The notes: generated from the sequence alone by a model not told the origin. A DNA stretch of 64,000 nt from Aquanectria penicillioides (GCA_003415625.1 PYIU01000006.1:2728001-2792000), one strand, 5' to 3'; shown: positions 1 through 13,800, counted from the stretch's first letter. Program-made: numbers and translations.

Positions 1-3000
1 CTGGTCAGCCTGGTATAGTATTGTTGGTGCCTCATGACCTACTTGATTACTTCTAGCACACAGCGGATATCAAACACCCTTGATGTGAAAGGGGCTGCTA
101 CAGAAGCTTCGGCCTCAGAAAGTGAAATGCCAACGTCCGCTGCCTTGAGGGCGCCACAATCGTTGGCGCCATCTCCACAGAAGCCGCAAGTATAGTCGAT
201 GCTTTGCAGTTTCTCAACTAATTCATGCTTCTCATCTGGAGACATTCTTGCAAAAACCTTCCCGGAAACCAACATCTAGTTCACGTCATCAATATCGCTA
301 CAAGGCTACCAGTAGGGGGGAGAAGGAAATGTAAAAGGATTCTCACTCTTTGAAGGACCAGTGGGGACGCGTAGTCGATGATCCAGCGGAATACATCTCC
401 ACTAACGGCTAAGGAGTAATTACGCAGGTTCAGAATATCGAACGGGAGCGATGCATCGGCTTCCGGGGGAGGAGGTTGAGGCTATTCCCGTCAGCAATGA
501 ATGTCATATTAGAAAAGCAATATTTACCAGCAACGTAGACTCGTCGAGGCAGTACAAGCTGTTGTCAATACTTTCCCATCGTATGAGAGCACTAGGGTCG
601 CGGGAATGCCCTGAGAAGTTAGCGTCTTCACACACACACACACACCATATATAGGACTCTTGTTTGGCTTACCTTGGACAAATCGAGGGACAAAACAGTG
701 GGCATTTCTGTTCATAAGACCACACTCTCGTGCTACGCTGATAGCTGTCAAGATGTTGTCTCCTGTCACCATCACAGCACCAATATTCGAAGCAAGTAAT
801 TCTTCCAGCACATCCGATGTGGTAGGTTTTAGCTTGTTCTCAAAAATGATGAAACCAATGAAATCGAGATTGCTTTCGACATCGGCTCGGCTCATCTTCT
901 GGGCCTTGACCCAGCTCAGCTTCTTGAGATGGCGAGTAGCGCATCCGATGACTCGGTACCCTTTGTGGGTGTACGAAGAAAGTAGCTCATCATAATCATT
1001 TGGAACTTGGTAGGAAAAGTCAGTCGCATTTCAGGGCAATTTTCTCGCTTCGCTTACAGCTCTCTGGGCGGCAAATTTCTCGCATGGCCTCAGGGGCACC
1101 CTTTACAAAAATGTCACCACTCTTCTGACCAAATTGACGAACAATAACACTGGCTCGTCGCAATTGGGAAACGAACTCAAAGGATTTGAGTACGCCGAGC
1201 TCGAGGTTGGCCTAATGAGCGATTGTTAGTGTTACAGGTTTCACCAGAACGTTCTAAGCACACACATTAGGAGGCCTTGCGATTGATGGCGCCAGTCCAC
1301 CTTGTTCTTCATCGTCACCTTCGCCCGATGTTTGTTTTCCTTCTTCGTAAGACCACCTAGTGAATTCAAACATCTTGAGGTCCAACGGATCCCCAACGAG
1401 CTCGTTCTCAACAGATCTTAAAGAGTGGCAGGTAGCCATTGTGTGCAGGGCTGCTCGAAAACTGCTTTGAGGGCCATAAAGCACAGCTTCTGCAAGCAGA
1501 AGTTGAGGCTCCGTAATGATTTCGCTAAACTTGGTGGTTTCGCGGTGAACAACTCGGACTCCAAGCACATCCAGACCATCCTCGGTCAAAGTTCCAGTCT
1601 TGTCGAAGCACATTATGTCAAGTTTGCCGCCCACATTAACTCGCTGAGGGCTAATGCAAAATATCTGTTTCTTCTTGAGTCGGCTGAGAGCAAAGTTTGT
1701 CCCAATTGTCAGGGTAGCTGGTAAAGCTGGAGGCACCACAATTGTTATGAGATCAAGGGCTCGAACAATGACTAGATGCCAGGCAATCCCAAGCCTAATG
1801 AAGTTGACCAAAGATGCGGCGAAGCCTATGCCCGCGACAACAGCCATTACGCTAATGTACCTAAATGAATCACGGTAGAACTTGAAGCCCGATGGCTTTG
1901 GAAATAACATTGAGCGCACGAGAGCGCCTTTCGTTGTGTTAAAGCCAGTGCGGACAACAAGCGCAAGCGCAACAGCATCCCCATCTTGGTCTTCTTGAGG
2001 CCGTCTTGCGCGGATGATCTTAGTCCCACAGAAAAGAAAATGTCGAGCTATCTCCGGGGTGACAGATGACGCCGCCAAATCCATGTTGATGAGGGTGTCA
2101 TCGGTTGCAGGAAGTTTCGACACTGGCACTGATTCACCTTGGACCTCGTCAGGATACCACGCGAAAAGTTTGGACATTGTCACTTACCTGTGAGCATACT
2201 CTCGTTGACGATGCAATCCCCCGTCAGTAACAGGCTATCACTTGGGAGTTGTGTCAGACTCGGGTCGCTAAGTTCATAAACATCGCCAGGAACAAGATCG
2301 CTGGAGCTCATGTATCTCCCTGTGTATACGAGTCAGTCCGTCCGTATTATATCTCTAGATGGGTCAGGTAAGTCATACAGAAGCCATTTCGAAGAACGCG
2401 GACATCGCATTCGAATCTTGAGATTTCTCGCAGTCGTTTCATGGTCTGCTTTGTTAGACCTGGCCAGTTTAAAGGAACAGATCAATGCAACCTACCGCAC
2501 GGGTCTCAACCAATGTGGTCGCAATGCTCCCAATAGACATAAGGAAGATACAGGCTGCATAGTAATAATAGGTATCCAACGACCACAACACAAGGCTAGC
2601 AATCTGGAAGATGTAGAAGGGGTGGAGGACCTAGAACTAGAGTTAAGACACCTCACCAGAGAGTGAATACATGCACAGGAGATGCCTACCTCATCCATCA
2701 ATAGCTGCCCAGTCGACTTTTGCTCAAGATCAATTAAATTGGCACCAAAAACGAGGTCGCGGATAGTCTTCTCATCGCTATCCAACCCAGCACGGGTGAG
2801 TCTAATGTCTGTCCAGTTGGGGTCTTTCCAGCCGCTACACAACACAAACATGTCTTTGAGGGGATGGTAGCATAGGCGAATGTAGCGATAGTCCAAGACT
2901 CGCAGATCGTCAAGGATTGGGTCGTTATCCTCATCAAGGGTGTCCGAACACAGCTTCTCGGAAAATCCAAACACAGTTGACATTGCACGGCCGTAGGGTC

Positions 3001-3835
3001 GCGATCGCACATCCATGGAAACTAGCTCCCCCCATTGGTTTTCAATCACAACCCAATCGCAATCCCTTAAGGAGCATGACTGGCCAAGAATAGTTACGTA
3101 CCAACGAGGTAACCACCGAAATGCAAGATAGGCAATTCCACCCGTCAGAATGCATGATAGAATATAGAAGATATACCCAACACGGCTTGTTCGAAACCCA
3201 GCAACGGCAATGGTAAGGTCCTCATTAACCAGGTAAATCTTTTGGCTAGTGCGACCTCGGTGACGGAAGCTTCCAATTGTTGCAGTGCTATCTCGCCGAA
3301 GAAGTCGATCATGAACCGAGGCCCGAGAGTGAGTTGACGACCGGCGGCGAAGGACATAGTCATCGCGGGAAGTGTCATAGTCGCGATCAGATGAGGCCTC
3401 ATCTTCATCATGCTCTTCGACATGGCCAAATTCCAAGTCACCGAGATCCGAGACGCCATGTCGAATGTGCTCATCATGTAATAGTCTCTGGATTGCGCTA
3501 TTGTATACGGCACCCTCGATACGCGGTTCGGGCTCGTCATCATAGTACGTGAAGCTGGTGGTAGAGTCGGCCCGTGGTCGACGATGCGAAAAGGCAGAAA
3601 CGCTCGTAGGAAGACTTTCGGCAACAGGTCCCGAATACAGCTATAGAAAGGGAATCATGTTAGTTTACTAGCAGTCTCGGAGTAGTGTTCATAGTACCTC
3701 TTCGTGGGCCATTTCAACCTCCTCAAAAATACTTGATCGGCTCATATTGGAGCTGATACGGTATAGAGATGCAGACCCGTTGGGTCCCTGGAAGTCATCG
3801 CCCTCACCGGGGCTGAGAGGTGCGTTCTCTTCCAT
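1..3835 (-). CDS. YPK9: P5B-type (Ypk9/ATP13A2-like) cation-transporting ATPase, 3' end outside window
   Basis: This is a P-type ATPase of subfamily P5B, whose members sit in the vacuole/lysosome membrane and are linked to polyamine and heavy-metal handling. My minus-strand exon model is 3835-3698, 3640-2690, 2630-2496, 2445-2379, 2319-2188, 2137-1266, 1211-1058, 1005-673, 610-528, 481-347 and 275-43, followed by a donor at 42 whose intron leaves the window. All junction phases agree and give about 1,077 residues. Visible motifs are TGES near residue 474, PPALP near 610 (P5B signature; P5A has PPELP), the phosphorylated Asp in DKTGTLTE near 653, KGAPE, and [11 protein letters not shown] near 1034. 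The N-terminal 250 residues are acidic and serine-rich with hydrophobic segments after them. The last membrane helices are missing because of the window edge. The start was chosen as the first in-frame ATG, in a good CCACCATGG context. Confidence 0.93.
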
Positions 3836-5208
3836 GGTGGGTAATTATAGAAGATCGAATCTCATGACGCGATTGAATTGGACCTGTCGCGATCGAAGCT
3901 GGGACAATGCTGTTGCTTGATCGAGGTCCAACGAGGCGATTACGTCGTTAGGTCACAGATAACCAAGGCTGAAGGTGTGTGCCTTGCCCCTCCACTAAGT
4001 CATGGGGGACCCCAGACCAACGGCACTAGCCGATAGGCTAGGCGACATGCAAGGCTGGAATTGGAATTGCTTCGGGACGTCGAGCAAGTACCTACCACGC
4101 ATGTGTGCTTTGGCGGTCAACTTGCTGACAATCAATAAGGGGAAAGCCGATGGACTATGGAGCGATCTGTAGGCATCGTTGCAAGGCTGGGGGTTTCCTC
4201 CTTGACTTGCACCCGCAGGAGGCGAATCGCGCCTTGCACTTGGCCGGCTATTGCCCTGGGTTTTGCTAAGTTACGGCAAGGCTGCCATGTGCACTGTGCG
4301 AAACTGACAAATACCTAGTATACGCATTCTGATTCCGTGAGGAGCAAAGTTTGTGATCTCAATTTCGTTTCATTGCTCATGGGTTTTCTCTTCTCCTCAC
4401 CCGCCCCATTTGTCTCCGTCGTGTACCCAAATGTCCCTCTTCTCTTGCTGGTGCGATGATTTTAGGTGCCAGGAGGTGGGGACCATGCTCACGGAAGCCA
4501 CTTCTATATAGGTAGGTAAAGTATGATGTAAAGCGCCAGCAAAGAAGCATAGGGCGCATTATGACAATCCAATCGAGCAGCGTCATCAGTCGCGTATCCG
4601 TACCTTGCGGCCTTGCCCTACCATGAGCGTGGAGAACTGGCCTTGACGACCGGGCCGGGTTCGTTGGAGCCGCCACCATTCCAGAACAGCTCCCAGTCTC
4701 CAATGAGGTGCGCATGTGGAGATTAAGTAAGCCAACGTACGAATGGGCATCCGCGAGGGTATCACGGGGCTCATTACGGGCACACACGGATGCAGGCGGT
4801 AGTCTACCGCCCACATCCGGTTTTTTGGAATCGAACAAGGGCTTTGGGTGTACAGTGCTTTGCAAAATATAGATACTGTGTCTCTGTGGCTAGTGGACTC
4901 CGTGTCTGGTAGCACTGCGCAACACCACAGCACCCTCATCCGCTAGCCACCCACTGGCGGCTCACTGAGGTGGCCAACATCAGCCCTCTACCGACCACCG
5001 ACCCGTTATTAGTTGAGCTTTGGGGTGGCCCAACAACTTAGCTGCAAAGTACCAGGCCCAGTGCCCAAATTTTTTTCGACTTATCGCCCCCCACCAGAAT
5101 TTAGCAAACACCAACGGCCGCCTTCTTCTCAACTTTCTCTCCTCTCAACCTCACCTCCCTTTCCGACATTTATCTTCTGCTGCTCTGGCTCATATCCAAT
5201 CCAGCACC
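3836..5208. promoter_or_regulatory. Divergent intergenic region between the P5B ATPase and NAP1
   Basis: This 1.37 kb gap separates two divergently transcribed genes, so it should hold both promoters. The last 120 bases before the NAP1 start are rich in pyrimidine runs (around 5105-5190), typical of filamentous-fungal promoters and 5' leaders. Open frames between 4377 and 4939 show no recognisable domain or plausible intron structure. I see no tRNA or other RNA gene here. Confidence 0.5.
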
Positions 5209-6779
5209 ATGGCCGAACCCATTCGAGGCAAGCGACCCGACATGTCTGTCGCTCCGTGAGTCTTCTCCCTCTCACTCCTCTTATCTTGACCTGCCCACTC
5301 CTCGCCTTTCCCCTCTTTCTCGTCGTACTCTGGCTGTTGTTGTGCCTCCAGTTTGCTAACTACCCCACCTCCCAGCACGCCGCAGAACACTCCTCTTAAC
5401 AATGCCCCCATCTCCTCCCACGCTCAGCAACCCGGTGTCGCCAGCATCAAGGAGGGTGAGTTGACTCCCCGGGAGGGCAAAACCCATCTTCCCAAACCCC
5501 TCTTGGGCTGCATTCTAACCCCGCCACAGAGGATCTGGACCGTGCCGCCGCGGCTTCCGTCTTCGCTCAAAATCCCAAGCTTCTCCAGATGATTCAGGGT
5601 CGTCTCGGCTCCCTTGTGGGCCAATCATCGGGTTACATCGAGTCCCTTCCCGCACCCGTCCGCCGTCGTGTCGCCGGCCTCAAGGGCATTCAGAAGGAGC
5701 ACTCTAAACTCGAGGCTGAGTTCCAGGAGGAAGTCCTTCAGCTCGAGAAGAAGTACTTTGCCAAGTTCTCGCCTCTCTACGAGAAGCGTGCCGGCATCGT
5801 CAACGGCCAGAATGAGCCTACTGAGGACGAGGTCAAGGCTGGCGAGGAAGAGGAGGAAGAAGAGTCTGGTGAGGGTGCATCTGCCGCTCAGCCCGAGGCT
5901 AAGGCTGAGGCCGCTGAAAATGTCGCCGGTATCCCCGAGTTCTGGCTCTCTGCCATGAAAAACCAGATCTCCCTCGCCGAGATGATTACCGATCGTGATG
6001 AGGCTGCTCTGAAGCACATCACTGACATCCGTATGGAGTATCTTGACAAGCCCGGTTTCCGTCTTATCTTTGAATTCGCTCCCAACGACTTCTTCAAGAA
6101 TAAGACTATCACCAAGACCTACTTCTATCAAAACGAGAGTGGCTATGGCGGCGACTTCATTTACGACCATGCGGAGGGCGATACGATTGAATGGCTCCCG
6201 GGCAAGGATCTCACCGTCCGTGTCGAGAGCAAGAAGCAGCGAAATAAGAGTAAGAGATGGCCCGATACTACCTCCCACGTTTGCCTCGGTACTTTCAAAT
6301 GATCCGACTGACCAAAAAAAACTTTGCAGACACCAAGCAGACCCGTATCGTTAAGAAGACTGTTCCCACCGAGTCGTTCTTCAACTTCTTCTCGCCGCCC
6401 AAGGCCCCTACCGATGACGATGATGACGATGCCGAGACGGACATTGAGGAGCGCCTTGAGCTGGACTATCAGTTGGGCGAGGACATCAAGGAGAAGCTCA
6501 TCCCTCGCGCTATCGATTGGTTCACTGGTGAGGCTCTTGCCTTTGAAGAGATCTCAGACGATGAGCTGGATGGAGCCGACTTCGATGAGGATGAGGATGA
6601 TGATGAGGATGACCTGAGTGAAGATCACGACGATGAGGAAGAGTCTGATGATGACGTACGTGATGGTTTATTTTGCCCCTGATCTGGGATGGCCCGGAGG
6701 AAGATGCAAAGCTGACATTAATGAACAGGATGAATCGGGCAAACCCAAGCAGGAGGCTGCTGAGTGCAAACAGAGCTAA
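5209..6779 (+). CDS. NAP1: Nucleosome assembly protein NAP1 (histone chaperone)
   Basis: This gene encodes a NAP/SET family histone chaperone that carries H2A-H2B (and H3-H4), shuttles between cytoplasm and nucleus and helps assemble nucleosomes. Exons are 5209-5255, 5376-5455, 5530-6249, 6330-6655 and 6729-6779, totalling 1,224 bases and 407 residues, close to yeast Nap1 (417). Seen in the product: a basic N-terminus, a long dimerisation helix region (LEAEFQEEVLQLEKKYF), the core segment IPEFWLSAMKNQ, the DKPGFRLIFEF strand, the FFNFFSPP motif, and a very acidic C-terminal tail. The last four residues are CKQS, a CaaX-like box resembling the CKQQ end of animal NAP1L1. The start ATG lies in a CACCATGG context. 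Introns carry GTGAGT, GTAAGA and GTACGT donors. The short last exon is supported by phase and by the conserved AECKQ ending. Confidence 0.95.
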
Positions 6780-8996
6780 GCGATGGAACACATGATGACA
6801 TGAAAGGATTATCTTTGGCGGGTGTTCATGCAAGCCGCCGATCGAAGCAGAGACGATCGGTGGGCTTTCAGAAAAGGCTACAGAGCAGAGGAATCGGTCG
6901 AAGCAAGTCGGCAGCCCGGCCGATGCCGTTTTCAAGATAGCTCGACAGTTTGATAGGCATCATGGTAGCAACCAAAGTTGCACAGCTATGGGAACCATTT
7001 CATAGACAGCCTGGGGGCTAAGTCGGCCCGCGGTCATGTTTCCTTGACGTTGCAGGCTTTTTCCGGGGTTTTCAACTTTTTTTTTTTTTTTACCTCTTTT
7101 TTTTCTCTGTTCTGATTTGATCCCGGCATGGAGGTAAGGCAGTGAAGGTCTCAAAGGGAGCAGGGTTTTCTGGGTGCATAATAGAGAATGATCCGTCGCC
7201 ACTTTGAGTGCGAGCTTCGTGTACAACTTCTTCTTGTCATATGTCACTCCCTATGCGATGTTTCGCGGTCGACATACACGACGTTGAATTGTTGATTGTT
7301 GCGTCAGCCAAGTATGAAAACAAGTCTGGGAATGGTGATCATCGAAATACTGGACGACAAGGGCACACACAACCTTGTTCCTGGTGGATCCTTCATACCT
7401 ACGTATCTACTCGTCGCTGACCAGTTCTGATCGAAAGGGAATGGCACAAAGCTCTGAAATGCGTTCGTACAGTGGCAAACACTGTGCCTAATGATTCGAG
7501 TCCATAGAGATTACATCCCCATGACCTTTTTTTCCTCACGCATCAACTCCAATTGAATTGCAACCCCTGTTGGGATACCCGATGGCCCTTTTCATGATAG
7601 TATTGGACACCAGTCATGCGTGTGGTACCGAGCTACAGGGTAGTTGTTGGATTTCAACCTCAGAATACCAGCACAATGAGATCCTATGCCATTTTCTGTC
7701 CCTGCAGAACTTAACTCGGGATTCATCTGGTATCGGTAGCTAAACACGTGGGGCACCAGGGGATGCGCCTGGTGAATCAAACCATGCCATCTACCTTGGT
7801 CGATCCCACCCGGATTACTGGGTCCAAATTTGCTGGATCTTGAGGCTGTGTGAGGTGGTCTTCGAGTATATGGCATGCGAACGGATCAAGGGCCACACAG
7901 TTAGCACAGGTATGCTAGGAATTCACCGACTAAGCATCGGGAAGTCAACCTCTACCTAACGTCGGAGTTGAAGAATTGCTGCAAGGATGCTTGTTGCGGA
8001 GGCGGTCATGCAGGTCGCAGCGGGATTGCTGGAAGTAGAAACGCCTGGGAAAGGGCCTGCAAGCAAACCAACAGCAGCTAACGGCGGGTACGGTTATGGT
8101 GGGCTGGAATCCCCTTGACTGGACGGTGTTGTCAAAATTTACATAGGATTCCCACGACCTGGACAGGGGTTGACGCCATTGAACGGCGGCATGGTGGCAG
8201 TGAACATGGCGTCCCAGTGGATCACGGGGCGCTCCCATTGGTGATTATTTCATCCAATAATTGCGACATCCGGGCTTCTGGAGTGGCGAGTTTCGGTGTA
8301 GCGCCATGACCATGGGCAACTAACTTGGCCAAGCTGGTCCGCAGTCGGGCACACGAGAGGGAAACGCCCAGAAAAGTTTTTTTTTCCTTCTTTGCCTTTC
8401 CTTTCCTCCTGTGGTCACCCTCTTCCCTGCTAGACGCCGTGCAATAGGGTAGACAGACACAGCCATTGCCTCCTAGGAACCCTCGTCCATTTGGTCAATG
8501 AGGCGAAATTGGCTCCGTACTACGGCTCCATTCGGCCCCATTCGATTTGTGCTTCTTACTCCATGGACAGGCCAGTAAATGATGACTCAGGCCTGGTCCC
8601 CGGAAGTCGGGAAGGATTCTCAATGCGTGGGCTCCGACTCTGATGCATGAGCCGGCCTGTCGCAAACATGATTTGTGTATACGCCTCATGACCAGCCGAC
8701 CAACCCACTTACCAGCACGAAGAGTCATTGGTCCTACCAGTCTAGATCCCAATCGTTAATAAATAAACCCTCACTTACCCAATTGAAATATTTCAAATTC
8801 CATATTCCATATTCCATCTGATCTGTCATCCCAACCTGAGGGCCGCAAACGTCGCTCTCATAAAACAACAGCTCCCCTCCAACACCCCCCACCTCAACCA
8901 CTCCAACTGTGCCTATACTTTGCCCCTCCATTCCTCAAACCTTCAATCTTCTTCCCTCTGCCATACTTCTCTGTCCATCCGACGACCACCACCACC
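6780..8996. other. Intergenic region, no gene found
   Basis: These 2.2 kb hold the NAP1 3' end and the upstream region of the phosphoglycerate dehydrogenase gene. A T-run lies at about 7078-7092. A short tandem ATTCCAT repeat sits at about 8797-8818, and pyrimidine- and CCA-rich leader sequence runs from about 8870 to the ATG at 8997. Open frames here have no recognisable domains. I see no tRNA-like B box. Confidence 0.5.
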
Positions 8997-10847
8997 ATGA
9001 CTCCCGCTCAGGATATTCAACATTCTAACCTCTCGACTTCATTGCAGAAGTCTGTTTCTCACAGCTGGGGCCAGAATCTCTCTGCCTCCCCCAGTGCTAC
9101 TTTTCATTCGCCGCCCGGCAGTTGGGGTGGCGCGCTTCCTCGTCGCAGCGCCCCCAAGTCTCTCAAGCCCTTCAATACCCAAGATATTAAAATCTTGCTT
9201 CTTGAGAATGTCAACGTTAGTGGCCAAGACATTTTAAAGGCCCAGGGCTACCAGGTTGAGGCCATCAAGACCTCGCTCCCCGAAGACCAGCTCATTGAGA
9301 AAATCCGGTGAGTTCGTCCTCAATTGCTCCATCACAAGCCTCTTCTCCCGCCGCCTTGTGCTCCTCGCCTGACTGTTCCTCTTGACAACCCCCCTTGTTC
9401 ATTGAATTTGTTTTTGAATTTCCAAAATCACGCTAACCATTGTTTGCACCTAGTGACGTCCATGTCCTCGGCATTCGCTCCAAGACCAAGCTCACCGAGA
9501 AGGTGCTTCGTGAAGCCAAGAACCTCCTCGTCATTGGTTGTTTCTGCATCGGTACCAACCAGGTTGACCTCGAATACGCTGCACAGCATGGTATAGCTGT
9601 TTTCAACTCTCCTTTCGCCAACTCTCGCAGTGTTGCTGAGCTCGTCATTGCCGAGATTATCACCCTGGCTCGACAGCTCGGTGACCGATCCAACGAGATG
9701 CACCGAGGCACGTGGAACAAAGTCAGCTCTAAGTGCTGGGAGATTCGTGGCAAGACCTTGGGTATGTTTGCAACTCGTCATTTCAAGACGACCAAACCGT
9801 CTGCTGACTTTAGTTAAACCCAGGCATTGTTGGTTACGGTCATATCGGTTCCCAGCTCTCTGTCCTCGCCGAAGCTATGGGCATGAACGTCATTTACTAT
9901 GACGTTGTGACACTCATGGCTCTGGGTACCGCCCGCCAAGTCCCTACGCTCGACAGCCTCCTCGAAGAGAGTGACTTCGTTACCCTTCACGTCCCCGATT
10001 TGCCCGAGACTCGCAACATGATCTCGACTGCCCAGTTTGAACAAATGAAGACTGGGTCCTACCTGATCAATGCTAGCCGTGGCAGTGTTGTCGATATCGC
10101 TGCCTTGATTAAAGCCTCCCGCTCAGGCAAGATTGCTGGTGCTGCCCTTGATGTGTTCCCTAACGAACCCGCGGCGAACGGCGACTATTTCAACAGCGAA
10201 CTTAACTCTTGGGGTGAAGAACTGAGGAGCTTGAAGAACATCATCCTTACGCCTCATATTGGCGGAAGCACCGAGGAGGCCCAGCGCGCCATAGGCATTG
10301 AGGGTGAGTGCATGTATGGTGTTGTGTGTGTCGCAACAATAACTGACCCTGAATTACAGTTAGCGAAGCCTTGGTACGATACATCAACCAGGGCATTACA
10401 TTGGGCAGCGTCAATTTGCCCGAGGTACAGATGCGGTCACTCACACTGGACGAACCTGAACATGCTCGTGTCATCTATATTCACCGTAATGTCCCTGGTG
10501 TGCTTCGCAAAGGTAATGGCATAACTCCTAGCACTTAAGGAAGGAATGGCGCTGACACGAAACACCTAGTCAACGAGATTCTCGGCGATCATAATGTCGA
10601 CAAGCAGATCAGCGACAGCAGGGCAGATGTAAGGGCAATACTTCAGTTATGAGAATCAACATGCTGACTGCGATTGTATAGGTGGCCTACCTCATGGCCG
10701 ATATCAGCAACGTTCGATATGAGCAGATTAAAGATATTATGGAGAGCCTTGAGGCGCTGAGCTGTGAGTCTTGAGATTTAACCGGTAGTCGGTCTAGAGG
10801 CTAATGGAAACTCCGCAGCGCGGATCATGACCCGCGTTCTCTACTAG
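8997..10847 (+). CDS. SER33: D-3-phosphoglycerate dehydrogenase (serine biosynthesis)
   Basis: The enzyme oxidises 3-phosphoglycerate to 3-phosphohydroxypyruvate with NAD+, the first step of the phosphorylated serine pathway, in the cytosol. Seven exons (8997-9307, 9454-9761, 9824-10303, 10360-10512, 10570-10628, 10682-10763, 10819-10847) total 1,422 bases and 473 residues, matching yeast Ser3/Ser33 (469). Visible parts are a serine-rich N-terminal extension, the substrate-binding half, the dinucleotide motif GYGHIGSQL (about residues 209-217) ending in YYD, and the 2-hydroxyacid dehydrogenase catalytic set Arg292 (NASRG), Glu321 (NEP) and His351 (TPHIGGS). A C-terminal ACT regulatory domain (VRYINQG, NVPGVLRKVNEIL) ends in SRIMTRVLY. 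The ATG follows a run of ACC triplets, a strong start context. All seven exons keep phase. The symbol is by family; Ser3 and Ser33 cannot be told apart. Confidence 0.95.
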
Positions 10848-13800
10848 AAACGACGTGCGACAAATGTGTTGGTAGATGAACTCGACCCTCGTGGCTGGAG
10901 ATTTATCACGCCACTATGAAGAAAAACGGGGGAATGGGGGAAGCGGGGATGGCAAAGACGTGAGTGTTATGGACACAAAGGCTTTGTTCATGACGTTCCC
11001 CATTCCGGAATTTTTTGAAGACATCTGAAATGCTGGGACTACTGCGTGCAAACTTCAGGGAGGCCGGAGCGCCAAATCCGTCCGAAACCCGGGCTCACTC
11101 CTTGCTCCGCAAGACATGGCCTGTCATGGCTGGGGTTGGCTCAATGGATTGGATTTGGCGGTGGCCGGGTGTTGGCAAGTCGCGAAGTTGGTTGGATGGA
11201 TCATGGGGTCTAAGAAACTGGGGGATAGTCCGTGGAATACCGTGCCAAGAGGTGGAGGGTAAAAGCTAAGGGGTCGGTTTCTCAAACGGTTGAGGCTGGT
11301 GTTTGAGGCTGGTGCGTGTACCGAGTGCACACTGTACATGAGGAACTCAACGAACTCGTAATGGGCGAGAGGATGCTTCAACGCATTTGAGGTACGACTC
11401 GTATCAGCGAGGAGAGATTATATGGTGTAATTTTTGTTGGCCCAAAAAAGGTGGGAACTATAGAGGTCCCCAAACATTTCCTAACCCGCAGCTCCGATAG
11501 CGACTTTTTTTTTTCCTGCGTATCTAGGTCTTCCATCTCCGTCCACGGGCAGCATCCGAGGTCCGATATGACGAGGTAGGGGCTGCAAAATGCATGGAGG
11601 TGGTTGGTGAATAACACTGCCGGGATTCAGCCGGCAAGGACACACGGAGGGCAAAATGATCCTGACGTGAGTGACGAGTTGGCCGTTAGGATAAGGGAGC
11701 ACCAGGAGTTGGTAACAAAGGAGTGAGGGGTGATTGTTGACGAGCTTCTTAGGAAGGGAATTGGAAGTGACAGATGGCTGATTCGAGAGAGGTTGGACAC
11801 TTCCCAAAAGAGACCCGTTGAAATCTTCTTTTCCCTGTACGAGCACACGCAGACGGAGAACAAGAGACAGCCAGCCACCTAAGGAGTCAGTCACTCTGGG
11901 CACTAGGACAATCTCATTCCTTGTCTGCCGCCTGCTTGTGTTGGCTTCTGCTGGCTGGGACCAGTGAACACTCGAAGTATTGGCTTACCAGTCAGACTGG
12001 TTCAATGACTGTGTTGTCACGTTTGGGAGATACGGAGCCCTGAAAGCCATGTTTCTCTGTACGTACATCCCATCTCCTTTTAAGCATGACATGGACATGT
12101 CCTACCCCTGGAGAGTCTTCATTTCGGATGTGGATGATTGACTTCCATCAGCTTCGACGATTGATTTTCCTACAAGTCAGCAAGCAGGTTTTTTATTCCA
12201 ATATGCATATGTATTTGGCCTTTTCTTTTTTTCCGAACAGAACTTTCCCTTTTGATTTTCCCTTTTTTGATTATTTCCCATTTGATTCTTTTTAATGGGC
12301 TGTTCTGCTCGTCACTTGGTGATTGTCATGGTTAGACGCCACGCAAGGGGGCTCTCTAAGAACTTCACCACAGCATGTTGACTCAAATCCAACCCCAAAC
12401 CCGCCGGCTTCAATGCGCCTTGGCAAGCATGGTGCACGTTTGGTTGACCCGGAATATCAATGCGATAAATTATTGATAAATGGGCGACAAGACACCGTAA
12501 GCTGCCTGAGTGAATAGAAATAGGGAGCATTGATGAAGACCCTCAGACACGTTCTTGCTTCTATTTTCATCTAATTACAGCATTGCGCGACAATGCAGAG
12601 AGACATCGACGTGTTTACCGCCTAAACGAACCGTAAGAGTTACTGGCGCCGACTACTACTGCATGATGTAGATACCTAGGTACCTAGGTACGTAATGCGT
12701 CCCTTCAGGCAGGATAACACACTGTTCGCCTAAGGTCGTAAAAGCCAAACCAAAACCAGTGTGTTCGGCCTTGCTTCCCCCCCATAGGCTGCGTTGCTTT
12801 CTCTTTGCGACCACGACTATTACCTTTGAATATTTAGGTGGCCACCGAATTAGTGACGATTGAACCCTTTCCCATGCCTCGCTTCCAGCACCATGCCGAT
12901 ATTGGTGCACAGTATCGACTGGACTTGTGCGTGACTGTAGGTGCTTGACTTGTCTCGTCTTTTAGCCCCTCTCCGGGTCCTCCAGTGTCTAGTGGGTGGT
13001 ATCTCAGAACCCAGCAACGCCGAAAGATGCGGACGGGTCGGTCTCTCATTGGTCTGCGTAGCTTGCTCCCGGCCCCATCGCAACTCCCAAGGCCCCTAAT
13101 CCCACTGATGCCAGCTTTTTCTGGGAGCTGAGGCTAGGGGGGCTCGAAGTTGTGAGGTGTTAGCGTTGCAGGTACTGCTCAGCAGAGGATTGTGTAGATG
13201 AAATCGTAAATTGTTGACCGAGGTACCTTTGTTTCAGCCTAGAGATACAGAGTTTCCCTAACAAATGGACACCCCCGCCCCCCTGTTCCTCTTCGCCCTC
13301 TTGCCCCCCCTTCCTACCTATGCTAAGCACTGAGTGCCCCGTGCCCCCCGTGCCCCGTGCGGCTACAGTACCTGGCCCTTGAATCAGGAGCAAAACGCGT
13401 GCTGGCATCACTGTCCGATCCTGGGAACTCCAGCTTGTTCAATTTGCCTACTCCCATTGCCTTGTGCGATTTCCTGGCCCAACCCCTTGTCGGTGAGCTC
13501 CTCTTCCCAAAGAAAAAAAAAACAAAACGTCCCCGGCTTCTCATCTCACCTCTCATTCTCCCCCAAAAGGACAGACAGACGCCTCGTCCAACACCGCAAG
13601 ACGTTGATAGTCGACATCAGCTGCGGAAGCAAGCCAAAAGGCGGCTGTGGTCAGCATCGCCAAAACTCAACGCAACAGCTTTCTTTGACGGCGACGCCAA
13701 TCTCGCCTCGTCGCCATCCACGCCCCCTTCGGCCCCCTTCGTCTTTGGCTGAGTTTGCATCTTTCATCATCTGCCTGCTCATGAATGCCTCCAGCCGCCC

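Noticed and set aside
611..672. CA/TG repeat as a feature of its own
   Set aside because: It is a short dinucleotide run inside an intron of the P5B ATPase gene and needs no separate explanation.
1425..1878. Plus-strand open frames opposite the ATPase gene
   Set aside because: They are reverse-frame shadows of the conserved P-type ATPase core.
4377..4939. Overlapping open frames between the P5B ATPase and NAP1
   Set aside because: No recognisable products, and they lie in the shared divergent promoter region.
11481..11903. 140-codon open frame upstream of the myosin gene
   Set aside because: No recognisable domain, no intron logic, and composition like the surrounding intergenic DNA.
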